Source: Luteibacter sp. UNCMF331Sha3.1 (GTDB taxonomy: Bacteria; Pseudomonadota; Gammaproteobacteria; Xanthomonadales; Rhodanobacteraceae). From it: 64,000 bases of DNA. Shown here piece after piece: positions 17,273 to 26,340 of this stretch (position 1 is the stretch's first letter; every line of letters starts with the position of its first letter). A program made the position numbers and the translations under genes. The DNA lies in NCBI RefSeq assembly GCF_900109915.1, contig NZ_FOBU01000002.1:1545107-1609106 (forward strand). The letters are read 5' to 3'. The notes below the pieces were generated by a model. The model was not told the origin of the DNA. It saw only the letters and a list, made by a program, of their open reading frames with translations, and made no database searches.

Positions 17273-18841
17273 ATGATGGGCTCCGTCGGCAAGCGCCGCC
17301 TCGTGTCGGCGTTGAAGGACTGGCGCTGGTGCCTCGGGATCGTACTGGCCGCGTTCGCGGCCAATACGATCGCCGCGATGCCGGCGGACGACGACCTGCG
17401 CGAGCCCCGCCAGTTCACCTATGGCGCCGACGGCGTCACCAACGTCACCCTCACCGCCGCCGAAACGAAGGTGATGGTGGGCGACACGCCGTATACGTCG
17501 CTCGTCTACAACGGCAGCTACGATGCCCCGCTGATCCGGTCGCGCCCGGGCGGAACGATCCGGTTGACGCTGGACAACCGCATGGACGAAATGACCAATC
17601 TGCACTTCCATGGCATGCAGGTATCGCCGCTGGACGACGGCGACAGTATCTTCCGCGACACCGGTCCCCACCAGACCGGGCAGTACGTGCTGACACTGCC
17701 GCCCGGACATTCGCCGGGCCCCTACTGGTACCACAGCCATTTCCACAAGGGCGCCGAGCGTCAGGTCTCCGGCGGCCTGTCGGGCCCGATCCTGGTGGAC
17801 GGCCTGTTCGACCAGTTCCCCGAACTCCGCGGCGTGCGCGAGCGCAATCTCGTGCTGCGCAATTTCCAGAAGACCTTCACCGGCCGCCTCGCCAGCGAGA
17901 TCGTCACGGGGTCGCCGTCCATCCGCACGATCAACGGCCAGCGGGAGCCCGCTATCCGCATCCAGCCGGGCGAGACCCAGCTTTGGCACATCTACAACGT
18001 CGATGCGAACCAGTATTTCCGCATGCATCTCGCCGGCCTGCGTGTGCAGGTGATTTCCCAGGATGCCGATACCACCGTCAAGGAAGTCGTCACCGACGAG
18101 ATGCTCCTCGGACCCTCGGCCCGCATCAGCATCCTCGTCACCGGCCCCGCGCCCGGCCGCTACCCACTCACCACGAGTGCCGCGAACACCGGCCCCGCCG
18201 GCGACACGTACCCGGCGGCGACGCTCGGCACGCTGGTTTCGTCGGGCGATACGGTACCCACGGTGCGCATCACCGGTGCGTATCCGCAGGTGCCCGACCT
18301 GCGACGGGTTACCGTGGCGGCGCATCGACGCTACGTCTTCCAGGACGCCGAGGACGATGCCAACACGTTCTACATCAATGGGCGCCGTTTCGACCCGGGC
18401 CGCGTCGACACCACCGTGAAGCTCGGCGACGTCGAGGAATGGACCCTGTTCAATCCGAGTCAGGAGCTGCACCAGTTCCACATCCACCAGCTCGATTTCC
18501 AGGTGACGAAGATCAACGGCAAGCCGGTCGATTTCATCGGCTACCGGGACAACGTGTTCATACCCGCGCTCGGCTCGATCACCTTGCTCGTACCGTTCAC
18601 CGATCCGGTGATCCTCGGCAAGTTCGTCTACCACTGCCACATCATGGAGCACGAGGACGGGGGCATGATGCAGGTGGTCCAGGTGGTGCGCCCGGCCGAT
18701 TACGCGCAGGCCGTGAAGCTCGAACCCCTCGGCGGCATCTACGGCGACAACCAGACCTGCGCCTACTTGCGCAACACCGGCCGCGATGCGATCGACGCCA
18801 CGGCACCGGCGCCGGCGCGCACGCCGGGGAGCCCCCCATGA
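17273..18841 (+). CDS. Multicopper oxidase
   Basis: This 522-residue protein has a membrane-type signal (CLGIVLAAFAANTIAA) and all four copper-ligand blocks: HFHG at 111-114, HSH at 154-156, HQFHIH at 400-405 and HCHIMEH at 454-460, the last followed by EDGGMM. These give one type 1 site and a trinuclear cluster. Multicopper oxidases couple one-electron oxidation of metals or phenols to reduction of oxygen in the periplasm. The 3' neighbours (outer-membrane protein, SCO1) point to copper handling, but the substrate is not visible. Two adjacent ATGs (17273, 17276) are possible starts. It overlaps the next gene by 4 bases. Confidence 0.92.
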   Translation: MMGSVGKRRLVSALKDWRWCLGIVLAAFAANTIAAMPADDDLREPRQFTYGADGVTNVTLTAAETKVMVGDTPYTSLVYNGSYDAPLIRSRPGGTIRLTLDNRMDEMTNLHFHGMQVSPLDDGDSIFRDTGPHQTGQYVLTLPPGHSPGPYWYHSHFHKGAERQVSGGLSGPILVDGLFDQFPELRGVRERNLVLRNFQKTFTGRLASEIVTGSPSIRTINGQREPAIRIQPGETQLWHIYNVDANQYFRMHLAGLRVQVISQDADTTVKEVVTDEMLLGPSARISILVTGPAPGRYPLTTSAANTGPAGDTYPAATLGTLVSSGDTVPTVRITGAYPQVPDLRRVTVAAHRRYVFQDAEDDANTFYINGRRFDPGRVDTTVKLGDVEEWTLFNPSQELHQFHIHQLDFQVTKINGKPVDFIGYRDNVFIPALGSITLLVPFTDPVILGKFVYHCHIMEHEDGGMMQVVQVVRPADYAQAVKLEPLGGIYGDNQTCAYLRNTGRDAIDATAPAPARTPGSPP

Positions 18842-19968
18842 CGCGCGGTGGCGCCCTGCTCGCCGCCGGCTGCGCGCTCTGCGCCTGCGGCGGCGCCGTC
18901 GCATCGACCGGTCGTTACCCGGGCTTCGGCATCGACTACGGTACGGCCATCCAGTACGACTTCAGCAGCCTTCGCGTCCCCACCGCCGGCGGTTCGGTAA
19001 CGACGAACGGCTACTTCGACATCACCAACGACCTGCATTTCCGCTTCGACCCGAACAACGAAATCTGGCTGAGCACGGAGATCAGTCCGGTCACCAGCGC
19101 GCGGCCCGGCCAGCGCCGCTGGTTGGGCGGCACGGGGCTCAACGTGGCCGACCTGCACTGGTACCACCAGGGCGAGGTCGACACCTGGCGTGTCGGAAAG
19201 ATCGACATCCCGTTCGGGCGCGCGCAGACCGCCGCGCCCGGTCTGTATACGTCGGACTTCGTCGCCCCCTACGCACTGGGTGGCATGATCGGCGCGACCT
19301 ACGAGCGGCGATTCTCTTCCGACACGCTCGGCACGCTCGCACCAAGCGTGAGCGTCTACGCCGTCGACACGTCGGTGCTGAGCCGCGCGTTCCTGCGCCC
19401 CTCGGCGCAGGCGCGACGCAGCGACGGCGGCGCCGCCAACACCGGCAAGCCGAACAACGTGGCCGCGGTGCTGAACTGGCGCGCGCCGGCGGCCCTTCCC
19501 TATCTCGAAGTCCAGGTCGGTTTCATGGCGAACCAGAAGGGCGACGCGAACGCTGCCAATCCCACCGCATCGAACGAACGACTCCGCACGGCTTCCGTGC
19601 GCTACCTCATCCCCATCGAACCCACCACGTTGCTCTCGCCGACACTCTCCGCACGCTACGTCGATCTCGTGCCGTTCGTGGAATACGTGCGCGTCAGCAA
19701 CGAGAACGGCGTGCCCGGTTACGACACGCACTACCTGACGACGTCACTGACCGTCGATACGGGTCGCTTCGCGTGGGGCCTCACGCATACGAACCGGCGG
19801 ATCTCGCCCGTCGGCACGCCGACCAGCAACGAATACCTCACCGAGGCGAGCGTGGTGTACCACCTCACCGGGTTGATCGACCTTGGCCTGTCCGGCGGTC
19901 GCTCCCGTCAGGGCGGGCAGACCTCCAACGTCGCGGGCGTGCAGATCGTGCTCAACGGAGCCTTCTGA
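18838..19968 (+). CDS. Outer-membrane beta-barrel / porin-like protein
   Basis: This 376-residue protein has a signal peptide ending near AVAS. Alternating amphipathic strands run throughout (FGIDYGTAIQYDFSSLRV, NEIWLSTEISPVTSA, WRVGKIDIPFGRAQTA) and it ends NVAGVQIVLNGAF with a C-terminal Phe, typical of outer-membrane barrels. It resembles porin-like or DcaP-like proteins only in general form. Coupled translation with the oxidase upstream (ATGA overlap) and SCO1 downstream (1-base overlap) suggests that the protein moves a substrate or metal used by that oxidase. Confidence 0.72.
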   Translation: MTRGGALLAAGCALCACGGAVASTGRYPGFGIDYGTAIQYDFSSLRVPTAGGSVTTNGYFDITNDLHFRFDPNNEIWLSTEISPVTSARPGQRRWLGGTGLNVADLHWYHQGEVDTWRVGKIDIPFGRAQTAAPGLYTSDFVAPYALGGMIGATYERRFSSDTLGTLAPSVSVYAVDTSVLSRAFLRPSAQARRSDGGAANTGKPNNVAAVLNWRAPAALPYLEVQVGFMANQKGDANAANPTASNERLRTASVRYLIPIEPTTLLSPTLSARYVDLVPFVEYVRVSNENGVPGYDTHYLTTSLTVDTGRFAWGLTHTNRRISPVGTPTSNEYLTEASVVYHLTGLIDLGLSGGRSRQGGQTSNVAGVQIVLNGAF

Positions 19969-20519
19969 TGACTCGCTGGCTTTACATGGGGATGTTCATC
20001 GTCGTGCCCCTCACCGCATACGCTGCCACGTCCGGGGTCGGCGGCCCGTTCCAGCTGGTCGACCAGGACGGCCATACCGTCACGGACCGTAGCTTTCGCG
20101 GGCGGCCGCTGCTGATGTATTTCGGTTACACGTCGTGCCCGGACATCTGTCCGGTCGACGTCGCGAAGATCGCGCAGGTCGCCCGGTCGGTGCGCACGAA
20201 GACGGGCATCGACGTGACACCCGTGTTCGTGACCGTCGACCCGGCAAGGGACAACAGTGCACGCATGAAGGCCTACGTACGGGCGTTCGGGTCGAATGTG
20301 GTGGGGCTGACGGGATCCGACGCTCAGATCGTACAAGTCACCGACGCGTACCACGTGTATTTCAGCAAGGTACCGGTGGCCGGCGGTTACATGATGGATC
20401 ACTCGACCGTGCTGTACCTCGTCGGACCGGAAGGAAACCTGCTCGACCATTACGGCCGCAAGCTGTCCGAAGACGACATCGCGGCGCGTGTGGCGGACAC
20501 CCTCCAGGCGCAGCGTTAG
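19968..20519 (+). CDS. SCO1/SenC-family copper chaperone
   Basis: This 183-residue thioredoxin-fold protein has a signal peptide (RWLYMGMFIVVPLTAYA) and the copper-binding C-x3-C-P motif in YTSCPDICPVD. The third ligand His lies in YMMDHSTVLYLVG. The block VFVTVDPARD is typical of the family. SCO proteins deliver copper to the CuA site of cytochrome oxidase or to other cuproenzymes in the periplasm. Its coupling to a multicopper oxidase suggests it metallates that enzyme instead. It overlaps the porin-like gene by one base. Confidence 0.93.
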   Translation: MTRWLYMGMFIVVPLTAYAATSGVGGPFQLVDQDGHTVTDRSFRGRPLLMYFGYTSCPDICPVDVAKIAQVARSVRTKTGIDVTPVFVTVDPARDNSARMKAYVRAFGSNVVGLTGSDAQIVQVTDAYHVYFSKVPVAGGYMMDHSTVLYLVGPEGNLLDHYGRKLSEDDIAARVADTLQAQR

Positions 20520-20568
20520 CGCCCGACTTCCGCCGGCGACGCCGGCCAACCCAAGAAGGAGATTTACC

Positions 20569-20865
20569 ATGCTGCCCAGGTCACATCGTTTCCTCCTCGT
20601 CGCCGTCGCCGTTGCGGGTTCGGCGTTCTTCAGCCAGGTCGTCATGGCGGACGGAGGCAAGGATTACCCGCCCTTCGCGAAGCTCGCGACCAAGACCGAA
20701 GCGGGCGACATGCGCATCAATCGCGATGCCATCACTCCCGCGCTCGAGAAGAAATATCCCCGGCTCGAAGGGCTCAAGTCGCATTGGGAAGACGCCGACA
20801 TCGACCACGATCGCGTGCTGAACAAGAAGGAGTACGAAGACTACGTTTCGGTGTCCCACGGCTGA
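20569..20865 (+). CDS. Small exported EF-hand protein
   Basis: This 98-residue protein has a signal peptide (HRFLLVAVAVAGSAFFSQVVMA) and a single canonical EF-hand loop (DIDHDRVLNKKE, with Asp at 1, 3 and 5 and Glu at 12) near the C-terminus, preceded by a helix (LEKKYPRLEGLKSHWEDA). It probably binds calcium in the periplasm. A strong ribosome-binding site (AAGGAGA) precedes the ATG by 6-7 bases. It follows the SCO1 gene by 49 bases, within which a GCCGGC-N3-GCCGGC hairpin lies (20532-20546). It is the likely last member of the oxidase operon. Confidence 0.78.
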   Translation: MLPRSHRFLLVAVAVAGSAFFSQVVMADGGKDYPPFAKLATKTEAGDMRINRDAITPALEKKYPRLEGLKSHWEDADIDHDRVLNKKEYEDYVSVSHG

Positions 20866-20950
20866 CGCTCCGGAGGGAGACATCCAGCGCCCGGACGGCT
20901 TCCCGCCGGTCGCTGGATGCCTTCCGGACGCCTCGCCATCCGCATTCGTC

Positions 20951-21328
20951 ATGAGCCCATCGTCGATCGCCCTGGCCGGACTCCATTCGGCCGTGCTCGA
21001 TTACCGCGCCCATCGCTCGGATCTGGGGGCGCTCTTCGCGACGGTGCTTGCCAGTCAGGGCCTGATCCTCGTCGAAGGCACGTCCGCCCTGGACGCCCGC
21101 CCCCTCGTTTCCCTGCGCTCCGGCCGAACGTGTCTCGTCCTCTTTTCCACCGAGCCGCTCGCCTGTCGGTATGCCGCCGCCCATCCGTCGCACCACCCGT
21201 GGCTGACGGACCTCTGGTGGCTCGTCGCGGGCATGCCTTCCCACTGGGGCATGGACATCAACCCGGCCGGTCCCCGCGTATGCATCGACGCATCCGCATG
21301 GCACGCTTTACGCATGGATATCCATTGA
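20951..21328 (+). CDS. SseB-like domain protein (tentative)
   Basis: This 125-residue protein has no signal peptide. The central block (PLVSLRSGRTCLVLFSTEPLACRYA) and the later GMDINPAGPRVCIDASAW follow the pattern of SseB N-terminal domains, where a small alpha/beta fold is built around an FTS-like strand and a G-x-x-x-N-P-G motif. The function of such stand-alone domains is not established. It lies alone between the EF-hand gene and an AraC regulator. The match is by eye only. Confidence 0.5.
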   Translation: MSPSSIALAGLHSAVLDYRAHRSDLGALFATVLASQGLILVEGTSALDARPLVSLRSGRTCLVLFSTEPLACRYAAAHPSHHPWLTDLWWLVAGMPSHWGMDINPAGPRVCIDASAWHALRMDIH

Positions 21329-21437
21329 CGGCCCGAGTGGCGTAAGTTATCGCGGAAGCCACCGGAAACGCGCCATGTCGCCAGGGGGAAGGCGTGGCAC
21401 AGGGGATCTTGCGACCCACCGTCGGGAGGGAGCCGTC

Positions 21438-22361
21438 GTGTCGATGCCGATGTTTGCAGGGCCGGACGATTTACGGGAGGCAGGCCGCACGGAACGCGCG
21501 TACGAAAAGGCCATCCACCCCATCGTGTACCGGGAACTGGCCTGGCGCGAACCGATACCCTCGACGCGCTGCGACGATCGCGTCGTCGCGTCCCGCTGGA
21601 CCTCGCCGCCCCGGGATGACCTCCACGCCATCACGCCTGGCGACAGCCACGTCGTGGCGATCTTCCTCCGGGCGACGCGCGGCACGATCCGCGTGGATGG
21701 ACAATCGCTATCCGACGGGGTGATTCCGGCAGGCAGCGTGGTCGTCACCGCGCCCGGCCAGGCTATCCATGCGACGTTCGGCGAGCCTATCGACTGCCTG
21801 CATCTGCGCATGGTCGATGCCTTCGTCGCGGAACACGGGCCGATCGACGCGGCACCGCTGACGGGTGTGTATCGCGACGATGCGATCGAGAAGCTGGCAC
21901 GAGCCCTGCTGGCGGCACACGACACGGGCTGTCGCGTCCTGAGCGCCGAGTCGTTGGGGCGTCCCATCGCATCGCGCCTGTTCCATTTGCGCATGTCGGG
22001 GGCACAGCGCATGCATGCCACCCCCCGGATCACGATCCAGGGCTGGCGACTGGCACGTGTCACCGACTACGTCGGGGCGAACCTGGACAAACCGATCACG
22101 CTCGCCGACATCGCGCGTGCCGCCGGACTGTCACCGATGCACTTCGCCGCTCAATTCCGGGCGGCAACGGGACACAAACCACACGAGTACCTGCAACTTC
22201 GACGGATCGAGCGCGCAAAGGAACTGCTCGACCGCGGACATCTCTCGCTGATCGAAATCGCCCTCGAAACCGGGTTCCGGACGCAGGCCCACTTCACCAC
22301 CGTATTCAAGCGCTTCGCGGGAAGCACACCGCACTCGTGGCGTGAGCGCGAGCGCCACTGA
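21438..22361 (+). CDS. AraC-family transcriptional regulator
   Basis: This protein of about 307 residues ends in an AraC DNA-binding domain with two helix-turn-helix units (ITLADIARAAGLSPMHFAAQFRAATGHKPHEYL and LSLIEIALETGFRTQAHFTTVFKRFAGSTPHSWR). The N-terminal half is a ligand-binding type domain of unknown specificity. The GTG at 21438 has GGAGGG 7 bases upstream and is preferred. The frame is open to an ATG at 21375, which would add 21 basic residues. The target genes are not evident; neighbours on either side are unrelated. Confidence 0.87.
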   Translation: MSMPMFAGPDDLREAGRTERAYEKAIHPIVYRELAWREPIPSTRCDDRVVASRWTSPPRDDLHAITPGDSHVVAIFLRATRGTIRVDGQSLSDGVIPAGSVVVTAPGQAIHATFGEPIDCLHLRMVDAFVAEHGPIDAAPLTGVYRDDAIEKLARALLAAHDTGCRVLSAESLGRPIASRLFHLRMSGAQRMHATPRITIQGWRLARVTDYVGANLDKPITLADIARAAGLSPMHFAAQFRAATGHKPHEYLQLRRIERAKELLDRGHLSLIEIALETGFRTQAHFTTVFKRFAGSTPHSWRERERH

Positions 22362-22370
22362 TCCGGGAGA

Positions 22371-22679
22371 CTATTTCTTCGACTTCAAAGGGTCGGCGGC
22401 AGCGGGAATGCCGCCCGCGTTATCGGTACCCTGACCGGGCGGCGGGGTGACGGTGGGCGTGCCATACGCGTCGCGCGGTCGCGGATCCGGTTCTCGCTTC
22501 GAATTCATGCCGTCGTCCATGTGCTCCTTACCGGCCCGCTCTTTCGATCGTCGGGTCTCGCGCACGTTCTGCGGCTTGCCACCGTTGACCGACTGCGTAT
22601 CGTCGTTCGTCGGCGCCGTCCGGTCTTGCATGACGGGTGAGCCACCCGTGCCGAGCAGGAACATCATGGTCAGGATCAT
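22371..22679 (-). CDS. Hypothetical hydrophilic protein
   Basis: This 102-residue protein has a short hydrophobic start (MILTMMFLLGTGG) and then a charged, Pro-, Gly- and Asp-rich disordered tail (PPPGQGTDNAGGIPAAADPLKSKK). A clear ribosome-binding site (GGAGGTG) precedes the ATG on the minus strand. I do not recognise the family. Small proteins of this composition are often stress-induced. It could share a transcript with the DUF3247-like gene 55 bases upstream. Confidence 0.55.
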   Translation of the reverse strand: MILTMMFLLGTGGSPVMQDRTAPTNDDTQSVNGGKPQNVRETRRSKERAGKEHMDDGMNSKREPDPRPRDAYGTPTVTPPPGQGTDNAGGIPAAADPLKSKK

Positions 22680-22734
22680 GGGTCACCTCCAGCGGTGAGC
22701 ATGCTCGCGCCACCGTGAGCGCAACGTGGCGGTA

Positions 22735-23043
22735 TCACGCGCGGGACGAACCCTTGGTCACCGAATCCAGGTGGTCGACCCGGGTGATTTCGTCGAGCCA
22801 GACGAGCTCGGTCCAGCCCGGCCTCCCGGGATCTTCCAGCTTCACGACTCCATTGGTGCCCTCGTTGTCGGCGGCGTCGCGGAACGCCTGCACGGTGGGC
22901 GTCACCGTGACGACCCCTTCGATGGCGCCCCTGTCGCATGTATGCACCCGCACGCGCGCATTGACGGGGAGCTCCGTGACCCGACGTTCGAGCCGCGCAA
23001 GATCGGTGGCTTCCGTATAGACCTTCCCGGCGATGCGTCCCAT
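22735..23043 (-). CDS. DUF3247-like protein
   Basis: This 102-residue protein matches my memory of the DUF3247 pattern seen in Xanthomonadaceae: ARLERRVTELP, RVHTCDRGAIEGVVTVTPTVQAFRD, EGTNGVVKLEDPGRPGW and LVWLDEITRVDHLD. The likely fold is a small beta-barrel (Sm-like). Function is unknown. It diverges from the manganese catalase gene across about 218 bases in which I see no gene. Confidence 0.7.
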   Translation of the reverse strand: MGRIAGKVYTEATDLARLERRVTELPVNARVRVHTCDRGAIEGVVTVTPTVQAFRDAADNEGTNGVVKLEDPGRPGWTELVWLDEITRVDHLDSVTKGSSRA

Positions 23044-23261
23044 GGCTGTCTCCCGTTGTCCGAAAGCGGAAGCATGGAGGCACGCCCGTCACGCCGGCAC
23101 CGTCGATCCGTGAAGACGGGCCTTACGCCCAGGCGTGCCAATCCATGGAACGCATGGCCCTTCACCTGAGTGCACGGCCGATCACGCACGGTGTTCCCGC
23201 TATCCACGCCGCGCGGCCGACCATGCGATCTCCAGCCACGCCAGCCCGGAGCTGACCTCGC

Positions 23262-24158
23262 ATGTTCAATCACAACAAACGTCTGCAGTACACGGTCCGC
23301 GTCAGCGAAACCAACCCAGCGCTCGCCAACCTCATGCTCGAACAGTTCGGGGGCCCCCAGGGCGAGCTAGCGGCCGCCATGAGATATTTCACCCAGGCCC
23401 TGGCAGAGGAGGATCCGGGCCGTAAGGACATGCTCCTGGACATCGCGACGGAAGAGTTGAGTCATCTCGAAGTCATCGGGTCTATCGTCGCCATGCTCAA
23501 TCGCGGCGCCAAGGGCCTGCTTGCCGAGACCGTGGACGAACAAGCCGAAATGTTCCGCGCGCTGCAAGGCGCGGGCAACGACAGCCACGTGACCCAGGTG
23601 CTCTACGGTGGCGGCCCGGCGCTCGTGAATTCGGCGGGCGTGCCCTGGAACGCCGGTTACATCGACTCCATCGGGGAGCCGTCGGCCGACCTACGCTCCA
23701 ACATCGCGGCGGAAGCACGCGCGAAGATCGTTTACGAACGCCTGATCAACGTGACCGACGATCCCGGCGTGCGGGACGCTCTCACCTTTCTCATGACGCG
23801 TGAAATCGCTCATCAGAAGTCGTTCGAGAAAGCGCTCTATGCCATGGACAAGAGCTTCCCGCCCGGCAAGCTGCCCGGCGATCCGCGGTTCACCGACACT
23901 TACGTCAACGCGTCGCGCGGCGCAGGCGATACGACGGGCCCGTGGTGCGAGGGCAAGGGCTTCAGCGAGATCATGGTGCCCGACGAAGAAAACCTTCCCG
24001 TCGATGGCGGCGACGGCACGGCGCAGGTGAAGATGACTGCCGAAGAGAAGGCGGCGGTGAAGGCGTTTGCCGCGAGGGGCGCGTCGGATCCGGAACGTGA
24101 TCCGGTGACCGGGGCCGATCTGGGAACGCTGCAACAGGAGCCGGCGCCCGCCCATTGA
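23262..24158 (+). CDS. Manganese catalase
   Basis: This 298-residue ferritin-like protein has the dimanganese ligand set expected of non-haem catalases: a Glu in the first helix region (QGELAAAMRYFTQAL), an E-x-x-H (EELSHLEV) near residue 70 and a second E-x-x-H (EIAHQKSFEKAL) near residue 185. It disproportionates hydrogen peroxide in the cytoplasm without haem. The length and the C-terminal extension are usual for the KatN/YdbD group. It neighbours small stress-type genes and converges on a gene of unknown function across a GC-rich hairpin. Confidence 0.93.
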   Translation: MFNHNKRLQYTVRVSETNPALANLMLEQFGGPQGELAAAMRYFTQALAEEDPGRKDMLLDIATEELSHLEVIGSIVAMLNRGAKGLLAETVDEQAEMFRALQGAGNDSHVTQVLYGGGPALVNSAGVPWNAGYIDSIGEPSADLRSNIAAEARAKIVYERLINVTDDPGVRDALTFLMTREIAHQKSFEKALYAMDKSFPPGKLPGDPRFTDTYVNASRGAGDTTGPWCEGKGFSEIMVPDEENLPVDGGDGTAQVKMTAEEKAAVKAFAARGASDPERDPVTGADLGTLQQEPAPAH

Positions 24159-24176
24159 CCCCTCTGCATCGACTGG

Positions 24177-24209
24177 CCGGCCGCCGGTGGCATCGCCCCT
24201 GGCGGCCGG
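24177..24209. terminator. Hairpin between convergent genes
   Basis: Inverted 9-bp arms CCGGCCGCC / GGCGGCCGG with a 15-base loop lie between the stops of the catalase gene (+) and the unknown gene (-), followed by GTTATT. This is a likely two-way terminator, although the U-tract is poor. Confidence 0.5.
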
Positions 24210-24214
24210 GTTAT

Positions 24215-25702
24215 TCATAGCCGGGCCGGATCGGACTCGAGTGTCATCCGCTCGTTGACCGCGACATGGATCCGCTCGCGCTGGGCTTCGCGCGCACGGG
24301 TGGGCGGCTTTCCGTCATCCTCCGCGTCGCGCAGCAGTTCGAGCATGTCCTGTGTGGACGAACGACTCGCAGGCACGGTCGTATCCTCGACGAGCCTGCC
24401 CATGATGTATCTCATGGTGCGCGTGGACTGGCTCGCCGACTGGCTGAGCGTCGCCTTTACGAGGACGCCGTTGCGATAGGCGATCTCGGCGAGACTGTCC
24501 GATCGATCGTCGATCTGCGTATAGATGTAATTCTGCGACGTGGGATTGTCGGTCAGCGACAGTGTGGCACCGGCATAGAGCGGCGAGTGGAAGCTCGCAA
24601 GCAGGTGCGTCGATCGGTGCTGGGACAGCTCGCGATCGCGCATGCCGGGGCTTGCGATGTGCGTTTCCTGCGCCATGTCGTAAGAGAAACCGTCGGTTTC
24701 GTCGGCGCGCATCGGATTCGAGGCGACCGGGCGTTGCGAGATGCTCGCCCGGAAATCGGCGAGGCCACTGAGCATCGCATGCTCGGACTTCGACAGCACC
24801 GATGCCATGGGCCGCGTGTTACCCACCGGCACGTCGTCGGCGCCATGCAGTTGCGTGAACGCGGCCTTGTACATCGTGGCGAGGGCACGATCGCCGTGGC
24901 CACGCGCGGTGGCCTTGTCGACCTGCTCGAGATAATTGCCCATCGCGTTCCTGCGCTGCGCGGCCGTGCCGAGCATGGCGGGGTTCGATGCGTCGACACC
25001 GATGTCGATGGTGCCACCGGCGGCGACCACCTTGAGCGAGCGGGAGGTCGTGTCGGCATGCATGGCGAGCGTGGTCGGCGTCTCCGTGCCGATGCTGGCG
25101 GACATGTCGATCGACCCGAACACCGTCCTGTCGAAGGATGCCAGTGCGGTGACGTCGATCGCCGGCGGCTTGGCGAGGAGGCCATCGATCGCCTTCTGGA
25201 AGCCGTCGGCCAGGCGCCCCACGGCCGCCCTCTCACGGTCGTCGAACGAACCGCTCGCCGTGGCCTGGACCATCAGCTCCCCCTCGCCCCCCATCACCGC
25301 GAACGTGACGTGCGCGCCGCTCGCCGTGGCGACCGACAACCGGAATGCCGTGCCCGCGGCCCCGGACGATGCACCGATGGACACCGACTGCACGAACTCG
25401 CCGCCGTCGGCGGCGAAGTTCTGCACCAGCGCCGCGCCCAGACCGCTGAAGCGTCCCGTGTCCGTCGGCGCGGCGTACTGCCGCGCCATCCTCAAGGTCA
25501 CCGCGTCGTTCGAACGCACCTGCCACACGACAGGCGATGGCTTCACGTAGACCGGCGAGGCGGGAGCGGACTGCGCACCGGACAGGCTCACGATCGCCGA
25601 GGGTAGCTGGCGCGGGCCATCGGGGGCGGCACGGGCCGTGACCGGCGTCGCGAGAGGCGATGCCGCCGATGGCGGCGACACGGATGTGAGGACGGGGATC
25701 AT
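24215..25702 (-). CDS. Unknown 495-residue Ser/Thr/Ala-rich protein
   Basis: The protein starts IPVLTSVSPPSAASPLATPV, with no clear signal peptide but a long Pro/Ser/Ala-rich leader. The body looks globular (VWQVRSNDAVTLRMARQYAA, FSGLGAALVQNFAADGGEFVQ) and is followed by a repetitive beta-rich middle. The C-terminal part contains SQNYIYTQIDDRSDSLAEIAYRNG and a charged end. A good ribosome-binding site (AAGGTG) sits before the ATG at 25702. I do not recognise the family. Secretion by a leaderless route, as for some surface or effector proteins, is possible but unproven. Confidence 0.7.
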   Translation of the reverse strand: MIPVLTSVSPPSAASPLATPVTARAAPDGPRQLPSAIVSLSGAQSAPASPVYVKPSPVVWQVRSNDAVTLRMARQYAAPTDTGRFSGLGAALVQNFAADGGEFVQSVSIGASSGAAGTAFRLSVATASGAHVTFAVMGGEGELMVQATASGSFDDRERAAVGRLADGFQKAIDGLLAKPPAIDVTALASFDRTVFGSIDMSASIGTETPTTLAMHADTTSRSLKVVAAGGTIDIGVDASNPAMLGTAAQRRNAMGNYLEQVDKATARGHGDRALATMYKAAFTQLHGADDVPVGNTRPMASVLSKSEHAMLSGLADFRASISQRPVASNPMRADETDGFSYDMAQETHIASPGMRDRELSQHRSTHLLASFHSPLYAGATLSLTDNPTSQNYIYTQIDDRSDSLAEIAYRNGVLVKATLSQSASQSTRTMRYIMGRLVEDTTVPASRSSTQDMLELLRDAEDDGKPPTRAREAQRERIHVAVNERMTLESDPARL

Positions 25703-25764
25703 GGCACCTTCGCGGACGCTCCTTGTGTGGAGCGTAACGGCGGGTGCCTCCCATCCTTTAGCGA

Positions 25765-26220
25765 TCAGCGCGCCGGGCAGTCGGTGCGACTGTTGTCGGC
25801 GATGCCCGCAATCACCCACTTGCCCTGCGTGCGTACGAGGTGGATCAGGTCGGAGCCGCAGTGATGCACCTTTCCGTCCACCAGGAACTCATACGGCGCC
25901 CACACCATCGCGAGGTCGCCATCGATGCGGACCAGCGGATCGTGGATGCGCTCCTCGATGCTCCCCTTGCCGGGCTTCACGTGATCGACGAATTCGCCGA
26001 GCGTCATCCGTTTCACCTGACCATCGCGCAGGAGGGCCACACTACCCTCCGGCTGCACGGTTGCCCGCATGGCGGCCTGATCGTATTTCGCCATGCCGGC
26101 GAACATCGCGTGCACGGGCGCGAGGACGGCGCCCTCGTCGGCCTGCGTCGCGGCGAACGCCGGCGCGGCGGCAAGGCCGGCGAGCAGGACGACAAGGGCT
26201 TTGAACGGCTTGCGATTCAT
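25765..26220 (-). CDS. Exported NTF2/SnoaL-like protein
   Basis: This 151-residue protein has a signal peptide (KPFKALVVLLAGLAAAPAFA) and a mature NTF2-like cone domain: a helix (VLAPVHAMFAGMAKYDQAAMRATV), then LGEFVDHVK and strands DLAMVWAPYEFLVDGKVHHCGSDLIHLVRTQGKWVIAGIADN. Such periplasmic proteins bind or isomerise small ligands, but no specific activity can be assigned. The ATG at 26220 is chosen because it begins the signal peptide. It lies 62 bases upstream of the unknown gene on the same strand. Confidence 0.75.
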   Translation of the reverse strand: MNRKPFKALVVLLAGLAAAPAFAATQADEGAVLAPVHAMFAGMAKYDQAAMRATVQPEGSVALLRDGQVKRMTLGEFVDHVKPGKGSIEERIHDPLVRIDGDLAMVWAPYEFLVDGKVHHCGSDLIHLVRTQGKWVIAGIADNSRTDCPAR

Positions 26221-26340
26221 GTGGACTCCCCGTGCGACGATGAGCGGCCATCCTAACCACTCGCCGGCACAGGAATCCACAATCCCCGCGCACCCTTCCC
26301 TGTTAAACCACCCGCTTTCCCAGCCCCACGGAGTTCACCC

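Noticed and set aside
16460..18904. 814-codon minus-strand frame
   Set aside because: Antisense of the multicopper oxidase and marC region; extreme Arg/Asp/Val bias typical of GC-rich shadows.
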